NCBI RefSeq assembly: GCF_022682495.2
Contig: NC_071391.1
Coordinates: 11,197,680-11,261,679 of the forward strand
DNA from: Desmodus rotundus
Lineage: Eukaryota > Chordata > Mammalia > Chiroptera > Phyllostomidae
DNA: 64,000 bases
Reading direction: 5' to 3'
In this document: positions 36,966-48,944 of the stretch, in pieces
How positions within the stretch are numbered: position 1 is the stretch's first letter
How the letters are laid out: each line of letters opens with the position of its first letter
The notes under the pieces: model-generated
Told to the model about the DNA's origin: nothing
The model's database searches: none
Seen by the model: the letters and a program-made list of their open reading frames with translations, nothing else
Translations under genes and position numbers: made by a program

Positions 36966-38109
36966 GTAAGAGACAGTTTCAGAAAATAGGCAGAATATTT
37001 TAATAGGCGGGACTTAAAATTACAAAGTCATATACCTGTTATGAAATCTCCAGTACTAAACCCTTTAGTTATTGCCTATTGCATAGGTGAATTCATCACA
37101 GTCTGATTATTGCAGAGCCTAAGAATTGAAATACAATTAAACAAAAAAATAGAAAATATTGATTTTATTTTTCCAGGCAAAATGAGAATGTTCCCAATAG
37201 AGTGCATATTTTCATTGTTTTTATTTTTTAAAGAGGCGAGCACAAAGTAAAACAAACAATGGGTTTATCAACAGAGGGCAAGAAAACATTTGAGCTATTC
37301 AGTTATCTGGGGTTATTTTCATATAATGAGGAAAATAATAATATTTTTTTTAGATTTATTTTGCTAGTTATGTAATGTAGAAGTCACTTCAGATCACTAC
37401 TTATTTCATAAAGTTTCACTAGTCTTAATAGCTTAAAAACTCTGAATACTACATCAAGGCCATGCCTTGAGTATTTCTGTGTGTGGGGTCGGGGAGTGGG
37501 GAGCTCAGTGGCAGAATGAAGCCACGGCATACAGGGGGCAGTGAAGAGTGCCTGCACCCTGAGGGCGACTAGGATTGACTCAGGCCCTGGCACCTTCTCA
37601 TGCTACGCAGGTGAGATCAGCTGCGTGTGCAGAAGTCCTGTCCCACAGCTCGGTAAGTGGCTGCTGTCATTCCTCTCCCCCTGTGCAAGCTCCATGCCTC
37701 AATACTGAGCCCAGGATTTCGTAGTATTCTGCCCACTATTAATGTCATGTTTTTGAAAGTGTGTGGACCTTAATTAATAAAGGTTGATTCTATGTTACTA
37801 AATCTTTTAAGATACTGTCATTTTCTCTTTAAAACTCTGAGTCCTTGCAATATGTCCTAATAAATTTTAGCCATACCCATCTAACAGAAATGACGGTTGT
37901 AAGAGAAATGTAACAGAAATATTTAAGATGGTAATTTTTCATAATCTTATTTAGTCAGTGCAAAATGCAGCCCACTGCAATGTGGCAGATGGGATCACGG
38001 TGACCTGTGTCTGTGTGTTTATTTTGTTACCAGCACATGGTACAACTAGCACAGGCTGTTTATTTTCTAATCCGACACTTAAAGAACGCACGGCGGAAAA
38101 GCAAGACTC

Positions 38110-38208
38110 AGGCAACGTAGTGGCAATTGCAGGGTGTGGCAGGGGATGGTCCAAGTGGAACACGGTATGGGGGATAAATGGTAATGGAGTAAATACAATT
38201 AAAAAATA
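38110..38208 (+). mobile_element. Short L1-tail-like insert, block 2 only
   Basis: GGCAGGGGATGGTCCAAG, then GGTAATGGAGTAAATACAATT and an A-rich end, in the style of bat L1 3' termini. The matching place in block 1 near 19990 lacks it. Confidence 0.45.
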
Positions 38209-39165
38209 ATCATGTAAACAAATTTTTAAACCTAAAAAAGGTAATATAACTCCTTGGATTTAATCAGATAGAAAAAATGGTCAAGTGCAAAATAATTTGC
38301 ACTAAATGAATATATTACATGTAGATAAAAAACAAAATATCTAGCTAAAGGCTCTGGTCAACTATGTTTTTCCATAATGGAGTCACATTGGTGCTGAGGC
38401 CCAATGTTTGCTACCTTTCAAAAATAAGTGCATGGGATGACAAGAGTTCACTTTATGTGCATCTTAAATTTATACCAAAATTGACATTGAAAAGAAGTTG
38501 CTTTAATCTACATTGTTTTACATGTTTAATTAGTCTGCCAACTGTGCATTATTGCATCTTCTCTGCAATTTAAATTTATAGCTATTTAAAGAAGAGTAAA
38601 TTTGGGGGGGGAAGCCTAACATCACTCATGATCTTTAATTAGGAAGCTGAGCACACCCTTTCAGATTCCAGATAATATGTCATTTTCCTTGTACCTGGTG
38701 ATTCGTGGAACTGATGAAAAGAGCTGTATTGGGGTGGAGCTTTTTCTTGTGATTTCTAACTGCATTACAACACAGATTGACTGCCTCACATTTATCAAAG
38801 TGTGTTTTGTTACGTCTATCATTTTTGTTCTGACCTTCCTACAAAATCTCTTTGATCAACTGCCATGTCATCCTTCCCATGGCATTCCATAAATAAAAAA
38901 AAATGTATCGGGGGTTTTTCCAATCTATTAAGATGTTTTTAATGAAACAATATAATATTTAAAAGCATTTTATTGTTAGAGCAGCTCAAATATGTGCAGT
39001 TTATTAGAATAAGTGGTTTAAGTGCTAATTTGTCATGTAGTAACTTTTATTTCCAATACATAGGATTCAACCTAAATTCTGCCTTCTCCAACATTTTGTA
39101 TAAGTAGCTTCTGTTTTCTCTGCTTTTAATCTTCCCAATAATTCTATGAAAATGTTTTCTTCTGC

Positions 39166-39342
39166 CATGGCTGGTGTGGCTCAGTGGGCTGGGTGCCAGC
39201 CTGTGAACTGAAAGGTCTCCCATTTGAATCCTAGTCAGAGCACATGCCTGGGTTGTGGGCTGGGTCCCCAGTTGGGGCCATGCAAGAGGCAACTGATCAA
39301 TGTATTTCTCACACATTGGTGTTTCTCTCCCTCTTAAAAAAA
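39166..39342 (+). mobile_element. VES-type bat SINE, block 2 only, with target duplication
   Basis: tRNA-derived head CATGGCTGGTGTGGCTCAGTG, B-box-like GAATCCTAGTCAGAGCACATG, body GTTGTGGGCTGGGTCCCCAG, and a TTTCTCTCCCTC end with a short A tail. AATGTTTTCTTCTG precedes it and AATGTTTTCTCCTG follows it, a 14-bp target duplication with one difference. The paralogous site at about 21225 holds one uninterrupted copy. Confidence 0.85.
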
Positions 39343-40713
39343 TGTTTTCTCCTGATATTGACAATTCTTTTATGTAATCCTTACTTTGTCTTTCCCAGAA
39401 GGTCATTAATATGTGCTTTATACTCCATTTCTGATCCAAATGGCTCCCCTCTCACTGATGGGATCGTGTTAAAGTATTGAAACTGGAGCTTGACTTGCAT
39501 GATGAATTAAAATAATGTACAAAATATAGCAGCAGATTATGTGCCCTAAAACTGACTCAAATTTTCTGTGGGTGGATTAAAATTACATAAATGACTATGA
39601 TAACTAACTGAACAAAACATATCCTCCAATGAATGTTATACTATGGGCTAAAAATGAAACTTTCAATTCAGATTCTATTACCACTTTTATCCCTCATTTA
39701 AATAACCTTTGGACCATGCAAGAAAGTTTTTTTTCTGTAACGTTTAACTGATTCCTTGCTGTTTATTTATTCTTAAATATTAAATTTTCTGTCTAGGTGC
39801 AATGATTATTTCTCACTGTTCATTATATTTTTAATTACTGATCTTTATGAACTTAATTGCTACTTTTACCTACTTGTTATTTTACTGAATCCCAAATCAA
39901 CAACATAAAATCAATCAAGTGTAATAATCTGAAAGATAAATTATATCTCTTATTTTTGCTTATAATTCTCCCTCTTACACCACAGAATTTTAAGAGTGTA
40001 GAAAAACACATACTATCAAGAATTTAGGTTCCCAAAAATAATACAAATGACCAAATATTTGCCCAACTAGGAGAATATAATGTTAAGCATTCTAAAACCA
40101 GATTGAATGAACATAAACTCATATAATTTTATATTAAATCATAATCTATGTTCTTAAAAAATCTTGATTATTTTTATTCAATAACCTAATAAAATTGGAA
40201 AATTTTTAAAGAGATTAACTCATAAAATATTATAATTCATTAGGTTGTTAGTGTGTCAAACACATCTAATTCAACACATTTTATATTTGAAGTTATTTTA
40301 AAATTTAATTTTAATATATTTTAGCTTCAGTATTTATTTTCTTTTGAGATAAAATTTAATGTCATAAGGAAGTGGTTTTCAATTGTTTACTTGTGTTTTA
40401 ATGTGACTTAGTAGGAAAACAACTAACAAAGTTCATGGGTAAATTAACTGTTTCATTCAAGGTTTTGTAAATAACATGAGTTGAGCCTGTGAGTCCAAAC
40501 TCAAATTTTCCATTTGATTCTGTAGTGAGCAACATCAACCTTTGACCCTCGGCCATGGTCCTGGCTCCTGAGCTGCAGCTGAGAAATTATTCACTGAAAA
40601 GAAATAAATATGAAGATACAGGTCATTTTGAGTCATAATATTGGTCATTTGGTCACAACAACATGAGTTACAATTTTTTGAATATCTTCAAGTTTGTTTC
40701 ATGAGGTTTCAAC

Positions 40714-41670
40714 ATGAAGAATGCCACTGAAGTTACTACCTTTGTACTGAAGGGCTTCACAGATGATCTAGAACTGCAGATTGTCTTATTCTATCTGTTC
40801 CTAGCAACTTATCTGTTCACCCTGATGGGAAATTTAGGGCTGATTGTATTGGTCATTGGGGATTCCCGGCTCCACAACCCCATGTACTATTTTCTGAGTG
40901 TGTTATCATCCGTAGATGCCTGCTTTTCCTCAGTAATTACACCAAATATGTTAGTAGACTTTCTGTCACAGAATAAAGTCATTTCACGCCTTGGATGTGC
41001 AACACAGATGTTTCTTGGTGTTACTTTTGGGACCACAGAATGCTTCCTCTTGGCTGCAATGGCTTATGATCGCTACGTGGCAATCTACAACCCTCTGCTG
41101 TACATAGTCAGCATGTCACCCAGAGTCTATATACCACTCATCATTGCTTCCTATGTCGGTGGGATTTTGAATGCTTCTATACACACAGTGGCCACATTTA
41201 GCCTATCCTTCTGTGCCTCCAATGAAATCAGACATGTCTTTTGTGACATCCCTCCTCTCCTTGCTATTTCCTGTTCTGACACTCACACAAACCAGCTTCT
41301 ACTCTTCTACTTTGTGGGCTCCATTGAGATCATCACTATCCTGATTGTCCTGATCTCCTATGGCTTCATCCTGTTGGCCATTCTGAGGATGCGTTCTGCT
41401 GAGGGGAGGAGAAAAGCATTCTCTACTTGTGGCTCTCACCTAACTGGAGTGTCAGTTTATCATGGAACCATCCTCTTCATGTATGTGAGACCAAGTTCCA
41501 GCTATGCCTTGGACCATGACATGATTGTGTCAACATTTTACAGCATCATGATTCCCATGCTGAATCCCATCATCTACAGTCTGAGGAACAAAGATGTGAA
41601 AGAGGCAATGAAAAGAGTGTTTGGGAAAAATGGGTTTATCAATAAACTACATTTTTACCCTAATCATTAG
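40714..41670 (+). CDS. OR5T: Olfactory receptor, OR5T type, 318 residues
   Basis: Complete seven-helix odorant receptor. N-A-T glycosylation site at N3, GN in TM1, LHNPMYYF, C95 in [19 protein letters not shown] at 116-128, [11 protein letters not shown] at TM6, [12 protein letters not shown] at TM7. No landmark is lost. The loop and TM5 text ([23 protein letters not shown]) differs from its neighbours and partly resembles the partial gene at 1-651. The tail is [16 protein letters not shown]. The start is the first ATG after GGTTTCAAC. The gene faces away from the one at 30209-31159; coding exon, upstream flank and promoter module are inverted copies of that gene's. Confidence 0.96.
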   Translation: MKNATEVTTFVLKGFTDDLELQIVLFYLFLATYLFTLMGNLGLIVLVIGDSRLHNPMYYFLSVLSSVDACFSSVITPNMLVDFLSQNKVISRLGCATQMFLGVTFGTTECFLLAAMAYDRYVAIYNPLLYIVSMSPRVYIPLIIASYVGGILNASIHTVATFSLSFCASNEIRHVFCDIPPLLAISCSDTHTNQLLLFYFVGSIEIITILIVLISYGFILLAILRMRSAEGRRKAFSTCGSHLTGVSVYHGTILFMYVRPSSSYALDHDMIVSTFYSIMIPMLNPIIYSLRNKDVKEAMKRVFGKNGFINKLHFYPNH

Positions 41671-42400
41671 TTGAAATGAATTAAGAATGATGTTTGTTGT
41701 CTTTATATCAAAAAATATAATAAAAATGTTTTTATTAGTGTATTAGTATCTATTCTTCTTAGACCTTTTTATATAGAGATAAGAACCATACCTCCAACTG
41801 TGCAGTTTCCCTGTGCAGAAGAACTGTTCATTCTCAGATACATACACACAGAAATATGTATATTTACACATATGCTGATAGTGATTGTATTTTTTTGTCA
41901 GAGCTGATGTAATACTGTACAACAGACTAGTTAGTGGTTTATACAATAGAAATTTATTTCTTAGTGTTCTATAATTGAGAAGTGTGAGGTCAGTTAAAGA
42001 CAAGGTTGATTTCTTCTGAGGCTTTTCTACTTGGCTTGTACATAGCCATCTTCTCCCTGTGTCTTCACTTCTTTTGTTTCATAGTGTCTGTGTCCTAATA
42101 TCCTCCACTTATAAAGATACCAGTCCTGTTGGATTAGGGTCCACCCAGAGGACCTCATTTTAATGTAATAACCTTCACTAAGCCCTTATTTCCAAATACA
42201 TGCAGTCACACTCTACAGTATAGGTGTTAGGATTTCAACATATGAATGCTGATATATATATAGTCTCACATACGTGAAATCTTTTCTTTAAAATGAATAA
42301 TATTCTCTTTCATGTCAATACAACTTGAATTAGATAGGATTCCAGGTTGCAATTATAAGTAACTTTATGATTATATCTAACAAGCTTGAGCAAATACCAG
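41671..42400. other. 3' flank of OR5T (+), block 2
   Basis: No gene seen; paralogue of 24113-24914. It runs into the block-3 segment without the L1 that stands at this point in block 2. Confidence 0.6.
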
Positions 42401-42881
42401 CTAATTGACACCAAAACTGTAGCTCACCTGTTCTCATACCAGTTTCCATGAAATCATTGGTGTCTGGCTCCAGGTGAAAGCACTCTGCTCCTTCCTCAGG
42501 TCCATGCATTAGCAGCAATCTAAGTGCAGCCAGTGCTTTGGAGACCACAGGCAATGTTTGTGAATTCTTGGTGTTGTTACCATGCTTTCTGTGATGGTGC
42601 ATTTCACTGCCTTTTATTATTTCATCAAAAGCACAACCAAAATCCATTCGTGCATTTCTCACAATATACAGAGAATAGAAGATCACACTTAAACTCAAAC
42701 ATGACAAAAGACAAGCACAATTTGGAGGGTAAGGTACACTTGGCTTGCAGATGGAACTCTTCCCACAACTGAGCCCCAGCTCATCTTGATGCTTCTCCCT
42801 AGAGGCCTGGTCCTGACTCAGCTCTGGTTCTGTTTTACTCTGACCCCTCCCACCCTGTGATGCCCCTGCAGATGCTCCCAC
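42330..42881 (-). other. Anonymous ORF, copy 3 of 3, 183 codons
   Basis: The same frame as the copies at 7061 and 26551, longer at the C-terminal end because the L1 that cuts the others is absent and the donor-like GTAAGT is changed to GAAACT. It has a 15-bp in-frame deletion (five codons after VIF). Its substitutions leave the frame open. Function unknown. Confidence 0.3.
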
Positions 42882-43159
42882 TCTTCAGTCCCTGCGCCCA
42901 GGAGATAAGATACAGGAAAGTGTGCCTGCTGTGCTCATGTTCGGCCCTGCTTCAGCCCATAGGCCTCACTTTCATTGCAAGCACATGCGTCCTTCAAGAA
43001 CAATTTTAAGTGGCATGGGTCCTTCCTTCTTTATTTTTTCCTTCCTTTATTCCTTCTTTCTACTATAATTATTACTATTATTATTTATTTCTATTGCTTG
43101 AAAACATTTTTATTTCAAACCAAAAAAAATTCCTTAGAACATAGAACTATGAGTATTTC

Positions 43160-43725
43160 TTCTTTTTTATTGTTGTTGAAGTACAGTTGTCTCCATTTTC
43201 CCCTCACCACTCCTCCCCACCCCACCCATCCCCACCTCCCACCCTCCATCCTATCCCCCTTTGGCTTCTTCCATGTGTCCTTCATACATCTTCCTTGACG
43301 ACCTTTCCCCTTCTCTTCCCTGTTGTCTCCCTCCTCCCTCCCCTCTGGTTACTGTCAGTTTGTTCTTTATTTCAGTGACTCTGGTTATATTTTGCTTGCT
43401 TGTTTGTTTTGTCAATTAGGTTCCACTTTCAGGTGAGATCATATGGTATTTGTCTGTCACCACCTGGATTACTTCACTTGGTATAATGCTCTCCAGTTCT
43501 GTGCATGCTGTCACGAAGGGTAGGAGCTCCTCCTTTCTTTCTGCTGTGTAGTATTCCATTGTGTAAATGTACCATAGTTTTTTTATCCACTCATTTACTG
43601 ATAGGCACTCAGGTTGCTTCCAGCACTTGGCTATTGTAAATTGTGCTGCTATGAACATTGGGATACATAGGTTCTTTTGAATTGGTGTGTCAGGGTTCTT
43701 AGGTTATATCTTTAAAGTGGGATTA
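43160..43725 (-). mobile_element. L1 3' end, antisense, block 3 only
   Basis: T-rich start, C/T-rich L1 3' UTR, then minus-strand ORF2 end code (QFTIAKCWKQPECLSVNEW) up to about 43705. Blocks 1 and 2 have no insertion at the matching site (about 7795 and 27315). Confidence 0.8.
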
Positions 43726-43919
43726 TTATGTTTAAATAACACCTCAGCAGTATAAACACAGAGCATCTCTTTTCACAATATATTCCCCCCAACAATTTTT
43801 TTGCAATTGTTCTCATGTTTAGAATTACCTAAGCATGCTATTCATGCAATTCCATCTTTTAAATGTCTCTTCTTAGTGAGGTCTGATATGCTGATTATGA
43901 TTTTTTCCCACAATTGTGT

Positions 43920-44215
43920 CTTTTTAATTTTTTTATTTTTCAATTGCAGTTTACATTCCATATTATCCTGCCATGGTTTCAGATGCACAGCAAAGTGTCT
44001 TGCTGCTCCACGTACCCACTGAGCGCACACACACTTCTCACAGCATTACTGACTGCATTCCCTGTGCTGTGCTCTGCGTTTGTGTGTGTTACCGCTCTGT
44101 AACTACCCGTTTGTTCTTCTCAATCCCTTCACCGTTCTCATCCAGCCTTCAACCCCCTCCCCCTCTGACAACTATCAGTTCATGTATTTCTTGTTGAAGA
44201 AAGTGATATGAACCA
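43920..44215 (-). mobile_element. Old L1 tail with intact (pre-mariner) site
   Basis: Antisense L1 3' end equivalent to 7960-8176 plus 9479-9600. The text ATTACTGACTGCATTCCCTG at about 44045 is the uninterrupted mariner target. Confidence 0.65.
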
Positions 44216-45381
44216 ACTTACTGTTTAAAAGTATCACTCTGGCTCTAGAATAAATTCAAGTGGGATAAGGCCAAAATATATAGGGACAAGCTGGGAGGAT
44301 GCAGGAACAATCCTAAACCTGAGAAGATGTTTCATTGTTGGGGGTGGGGAGGTACACAGCAGAAAAAGTGTTGAGAAATACTCAAGACTCCAAATATATT
44401 CTGTAATTAGAATCAAAGTAAATATGCTGATGAATTGGATATAAGATGTATGAGATAAATGGAATATTCCAGGAACATTCTTTTTTTGAATGGTGTTTTT
44501 TATTTAATTTTTTATTTACTTTTTATTTTTTAAATTGTTGTTTCAATTCTTAAGTCTTTGTCTGAACAAGTAAAAAGGTGGTTTTCCTTATATGAGATAA
44601 ACGTTTGGATATTGCTAGCACCTAACAACTGAAAGTTGGCTTGTGAACATAAACTCTGTTACCTTTGTATCTAAAGCCTTTTGGATATTATCTGGCACAT
44701 GCTAAATGCTCATCAAAATATATCACTACCATAATGTCTATCAGTTATTTTGAAATAAACAGCTGTTCATAATTTTGGCATGTTTTACTCTTGTCTCATT
44801 TTTTATCGTATTTATATTAAATAGCATTTTGGCATGACATCGTAAAAAAGATGATTATGTCTTAAATTACTTAAGACTGCATCTTACATAAACTATAATG
44901 TGAACTAACATAACAAGGATATTACAGGCAAATGTGAACAGCCTAAATCACGTTGCCTGTAGATACAGTACAAATGTGTAATAACTTTATGTACATTATT
45001 TCTAAACTGCATTGTAAAGAGGCTAAAATACTTTAATTTAATTATAATTTAAAGTTAACTAGCTTTTCCTCACCTTAAGTGTTATCTACATCTCTTAGAA
45101 TTAGTTCATCATCTTTGCCAACACAATCTGTGAAGACACATTTCCTAATCATAGAAATGGACATAGAAAGGTGAAAACATATTTTACAAAAAATACATGG
45201 AAAATAAAAAGAGCCCATAAATATATGAAACGACATAATGCTTCCATGAGATGAGAGATGAGCTATAAAATCATATTATTAAACAAAAGAAATGCTCATC
45301 AAATGCTTGTCTCTAATTGCAAACAAAAACAAATCATGATAGCTGTGAATATAGAGCCTAGATCAAATGGATATTAGAACA
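44216..45381. other. AT-rich intergenic DNA, nothing recognised
   Basis: Low-complexity T/A stretches near 44480-44540 and otherwise unique AT-rich sequence. No ORF, repeat family or regulatory module that I can support. Confidence 0.5.
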
Positions 45382-45620
45382 AAAATAAGTCATACTTTTT
45401 AAAAAGATTTTATTTATTTATTTTTAGAGAGGGGAAGGGAGGGAGAAAGACAGGGAGAGAAACATTATTATGTGGTTTCTACTTGAGCGCCCCCTACTGG
45501 AGATGTGGCCTGCAACCCAGGCATGTGCCCTGACTGGTAATCGAGCTGGCAACACTTTGGTTCACAGTCTGAGGCTCAATCCATTGAGCCACACCAGCCA
45601 GGGCAAAAATAAGTCATATT
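45382..45620 (-). mobile_element. VES-type bat SINE, antisense, with target duplication
   Basis: Full-length reversed SINE at about 45397-45604: a TTTTATTTATTTATTTTTAG tail, CGCCCCCTACTGG, GCATGTGCCCTGACTGG, and the tRNA-derived end CCACACCAGCCAGGGC. CAAAAATAAGTCATA stands on both sides as a target duplication. Low divergence and complete ends suggest a younger insertion. This is the strongest single sign of bat origin. Confidence 0.9.
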
Positions 45621-46059
45621 TTTAAATGACATTGCCATATAAGGGAATTTAAAAAAATAAATACAGAAAAATAATGCATAGTAAAAAGATTAAATAATTT
45701 AGCTGTTTTGTATTAGTAAAAAAAATTAAACTTTTACCTTCTAAAAAGGAGTCTGTACTTTAAACGTTTAAAAAATATTCAGAAAGAATAGTCAAATATC
45801 ATTTTACAAAGAAGCAATACAAACTTCAAAGACATAAAAATTCTGTAATTGAATAAAAATATATAGCTAGTTACAAAAGCTTAACAGAAAGTCAAATTTA
45901 ATGATGAAAGAAGATTCGACTTGGGTTGGCAAACACACAATGCAATATAGATGATGTATCATAGAATTAATTGTACAACTGAACCTGTGTAATTTTGTTA
46001 ACCAACATCACCACAATAAATTTACTTTTTTAAAAATTCACCAGTGTGAAGAAAGCTAA

Positions 46060-46545
46060 CAGGAAGTGGAAGACACACCACGCAAAACAGAAGGGGTTTA
46101 TCAGCTAACACACGTTATTCTACCGGGTGTGGCAATGTGCCGTGAGGCCCGAGTGCCCCTAGATCTTCCCGCTGGGCATACCGGAAACACAAAGTCCTAA
46201 GTGCTGTGTACCTGCACTACATCTCAAGGGTGTTTTTGCAGTGAGCTGCCACTAGCGATGAGGTAATGTTCCTGTAAACAAAGAATAGACATGAATCTGC
46301 TTATCATAAAAGTGGTCCCCAAAACTGAGCGGTCCTCTCCTCTAATGCAGCCCACTGTGTGTGCCTTCATCCATCTAGACCCACCTGCATCACACTCATG
46401 GGCCCTGGGAAGGTTGGGGAACTGGTGTGAATATGAACTGTGGCTATTACTTTTGCTCTGAGTAATAATGCCCTTTGCTATTGATCTAAAAGTCTTGTGT
46501 TTTATGTCCTAATCCCTCAAAGAGCAACAGGCTATGAGGCTCCTT
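46060..46545. mobile_element. Possible solo LTR or other old retroelement
   Basis: A moderately GC-rich stretch with CpGs in AT-rich surroundings. It ends in text (GCCCTTTGCTATTGATCT, then AGTCTTGTGTTTTATG) reminiscent of the R/U5 part of mammalian LTRs. No target duplication or TG...CA ends could be fixed, and no viral coding sequence adjoins it. Low confidence. Confidence 0.3.
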
Positions 46546-46554
46546 TTTTTTTGC

Positions 46555-47190
46555 CCTGAAAGTATTTTTATTATTTTTATATTAAATGTATTAGGGTGAC
46601 AACACTAGTAAGATTACATAGGTTTCAAGTGTACAATCCAATGATACATCGTCAGCATATTGCATTGTGTGCCCACCACCCAAACTCAAATCTTTCATCA
46701 CCATATGTTTGACCCCCTTGACCCCTTCACGACCTCCCAACCCCCTTCGCTTTGACAATCACTATATGACTGTCTGTCTATGAGTTTTGTTCTTTTGCAT
46801 GTCATGTTTGTTCATTTGTTGCTTTCAGTTTAAAAACAAATCCGTCTGCAAACGCAACAGAAAGAACAAAATACATAAGAATAAACTTCTTAAAAGATGT
46901 GAAGGACCTGTCCATACTGAAAACAACAAAGCAACACTAAAACAGATGGCAGAAGACACAATGAAATGGAAAGACCTTCTGTGATCATGGATTGGAAGAA
47001 TGAACATAGTTAAAATGTCCACATAACCTGGCTAGTCCCACACACTTGGTTGTTCTTGAAAGTGTATGAACTTTAGAGGGGGAATGTGGGAGGGAGAGAG
47101 TGGGCAGGATGGAGTGGAGTGAAGGGGTGGAAATGGGACAACTGTAATAGCATAATCAATAAATATATTTTTTAAAAAAGCTAAAATATA
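46555..47190. mobile_element. L1 with internal inversion and A-rich 3' end
   Basis: Antisense L1 3' UTR at about 46555-46825, then sense ORF2 (CAAACGCAACAGAAAGAAC onward) to about 47040. A sense L1 terminus (GGGAGGGAGAGAGTGGG, AATAGCATAATCAATAAAT, then A-rich) follows at 47075-47180. Confidence 0.65.
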
Positions 47191-47996
47191 CTTTCTGAAC
47201 TAAAAAAAAAAAAACTTCCTGGTGTAGGATGGAATTGTTAAGTCTTCTTAAAGCACCCTTTCATCTTTTGGTATGAAAACATGAATTCCTTATATGTAAA
47301 AAAAAAAAAGAAAGTGTATACCCATCTTACTGGCAAAAACTAAAAAGGGGTAACTCTCGTGCTTCTACAGATGCACGGATAGGGGCTGTCTTGACCCATG
47401 CTGCAGCCTTATGGGGAAACATTTGAAAATGGCGAATGTATATTTGATCTGTACTTGCAGGGAAATTCAAAACATGCATATATCAGATAGGTACAGATTT
47501 TACGTGTCAAGCAAATTCATTCAAGTGGTTTTCAAAAAAACCCCAAATATTTCAAAAATTAAACAAATGTTTTTAAATAACTATTAAATATCAAGAAAAT
47601 TTAAAACAGAAATTCCAGAGTATGTACAGGAAAAGGTTCAAAATATAGGAAATTTTAGCATCCTACCTTTTAGTTGTCCCAAAACTTATCAATTCTTAGC
47701 TTTACAACGAGTCTTGTAGAATATAAAACAAAGGAGCTAAGAATTTAATTTAATAATGCATTTTTAATGACCACAACAAACCTATAAATACCAGGAGATT
47801 GGCAATGATTTTTTAACATTGAAATTCATAACAAGATGAATTTCAAAAGACATATTTCTGGAAATATCCAAGATTACATTTGTTTAAGTAAAGAAGTTAA
47901 AACAGAAATGCAACCAAATGAAAGGACTTCATTGCTTTTTACAGAGAACAAGAGAATACCCCACAGGAAAGAAAAGTTAACTGTTTAGAAAAGATG
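47191..47996. other. 3' flank of the first OR8H gene
   Basis: No gene seen. The part 47340-47800 matches 52495-52930, and 47810-47996 matches 54100-54265. About 1.2 kb present between these in units 2 and 3 (with a MIR and an L1 piece) is missing here. Confidence 0.55.
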
Positions 47997-48944
47997 TTAC
48001 TTTAATTGCCTGGAGTCCTCTCTCTTCTGCATGAGTCTAATGAGAGCACTTTTCACTTCTTTATTCCTAAGACTGTAAATGAGTGGATTCAGCATGGGAA
48101 TCACAATAGTATAAAAAACAGAAGCCACTTGATCTTTGCCCAAGGTGTAGGACTTCCGTGGTTTCAAATATGTAAAAATCATCGTGCAATAAAAGATGGT
48201 GACTCCCAGGAGATGGGAGGCACATGTAGAGAAGGCTTTTCTCTTTCCTGAAGTGGAAGTAATTTTCAGTACAGTGGCCAGAATGGACAGGTAGGACACA
48301 GATATTGTGATAAGAGATAGCATTAGAGTAGAGCCAGCAAAAATGAATATCATGATCTCCACATCCTGTGTGTCAGTGCAGGACAGGGCTAGGATTGGGG
48401 AAGTGTCACAGAAAAAGTGATGGATTACATTGGAGTCACAGAAATGCAGTGTGCTCATGCAAAGAACATTGATCATAGAGTTTGTAAAGCCAATGCAATA
48501 GGACCCAAGGACGAGGGAGCAGCAGAGTCTTTTGGACATAACAACGGGGTAGCGCAGAGGATTGCAGATAGCGACATAGCGGTCATAGGCCATTGAGGAG
48601 AGAAGAAAACATTCAGTGGCACCCAAGAAGACAAAAAAGTACATTTGGGTGAAGCAGTTTATGTATGAAATGTGCTTCGTGGAGGTCAGTAAGTTCTGTA
48701 AGGTTTTAGGTGTGATGGCTGTTGAGTAACTGAGGTCAAGAAGTGACAGGTGACTGAGGAAGAAATACATGGGGGTGTGAAGCTGGAGATCCAGGTGGAT
48801 CATCAATATCATCCCTGCGTTTCCCAGCACACTCATGAGGTAAATCATGAGAAATACCATGAAGAGGACCAGCTGGATGTCTTCAGATTCTGTCAGCCCC
48901 ATAAGGATGAAGTCAGACACACGTGTGTTATTGCTTCTGCCCAT
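47997..48944 (-). CDS. OR8H: Olfactory receptor, OR8H type, 315 residues (unit 1)
   Basis: Complete seven-helix odorant receptor resembling human OR8H proteins from the start ([17 protein letters not shown]). The frame is open for six more codons upstream, but these begin with GTG, so the ATG at 48942-48944 is chosen, as in human OR8H. Landmarks: N-N-T glycosylation site at N5, GN in TM1, LHTPMYFF, disulfide C97 in [34 protein letters not shown] in loop 2, [26 protein letters not shown]. Nothing is broken. It differs from units 2 and 3 in TM5 ([14 protein letters not shown] against [14 protein letters not shown]). A splice acceptor ends at 48964. Confidence 0.96.
   Translation of the reverse strand: MGRSNNTRVSDFILMGLTESEDIQLVLFMVFLMIYLMSVLGNAGMILMIHLDLQLHTPMYFFLSHLSLLDLSYSTAITPKTLQNLLTSTKHISYINCFTQMYFFVFLGATECFLLSSMAYDRYVAICNPLRYPVVMSKRLCCSLVLGSYCIGFTNSMINVLCMSTLHFCDSNVIHHFFCDTSPILALSCTDTQDVEIMIFIFAGSTLMLSLITISVSYLSILATVLKITSTSGKRKAFSTCASHLLGVTIFYCTMIFTYLKPRKSYTLGKDQVASVFYTIVIPMLNPLIYSLRNKEVKSALIRLMQKREDSRQLK

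Larger units (their letters stand above)
36966..40713 (+). other. Presumptive intron of the OR5T (+) gene, block 2
   Basis: Paralogue of 18851-23182. Contains the GC-rich patch (37465-37735), an L1 tail (38110-38208) and a VES SINE (39166-39342). A candidate acceptor is TTTGTTTCATGAG ending at 40705, just before GTTTCAACATG. Confidence 0.45.
42400..44215. repeat. Block 3: short, older copy of the unit start
   Basis: 42400-43160 matches 7040-7790 and 26538-27300. After an L1 insertion (43160-43725), the match resumes at GTTTAAATAACACC (43729 on) and continues through the old L1 tail to about 44215. At 44045-44055 the text passes straight through the place where mariner sits in blocks 1 and 2. 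No OR coding sequence is attached. Confidence 0.75.
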
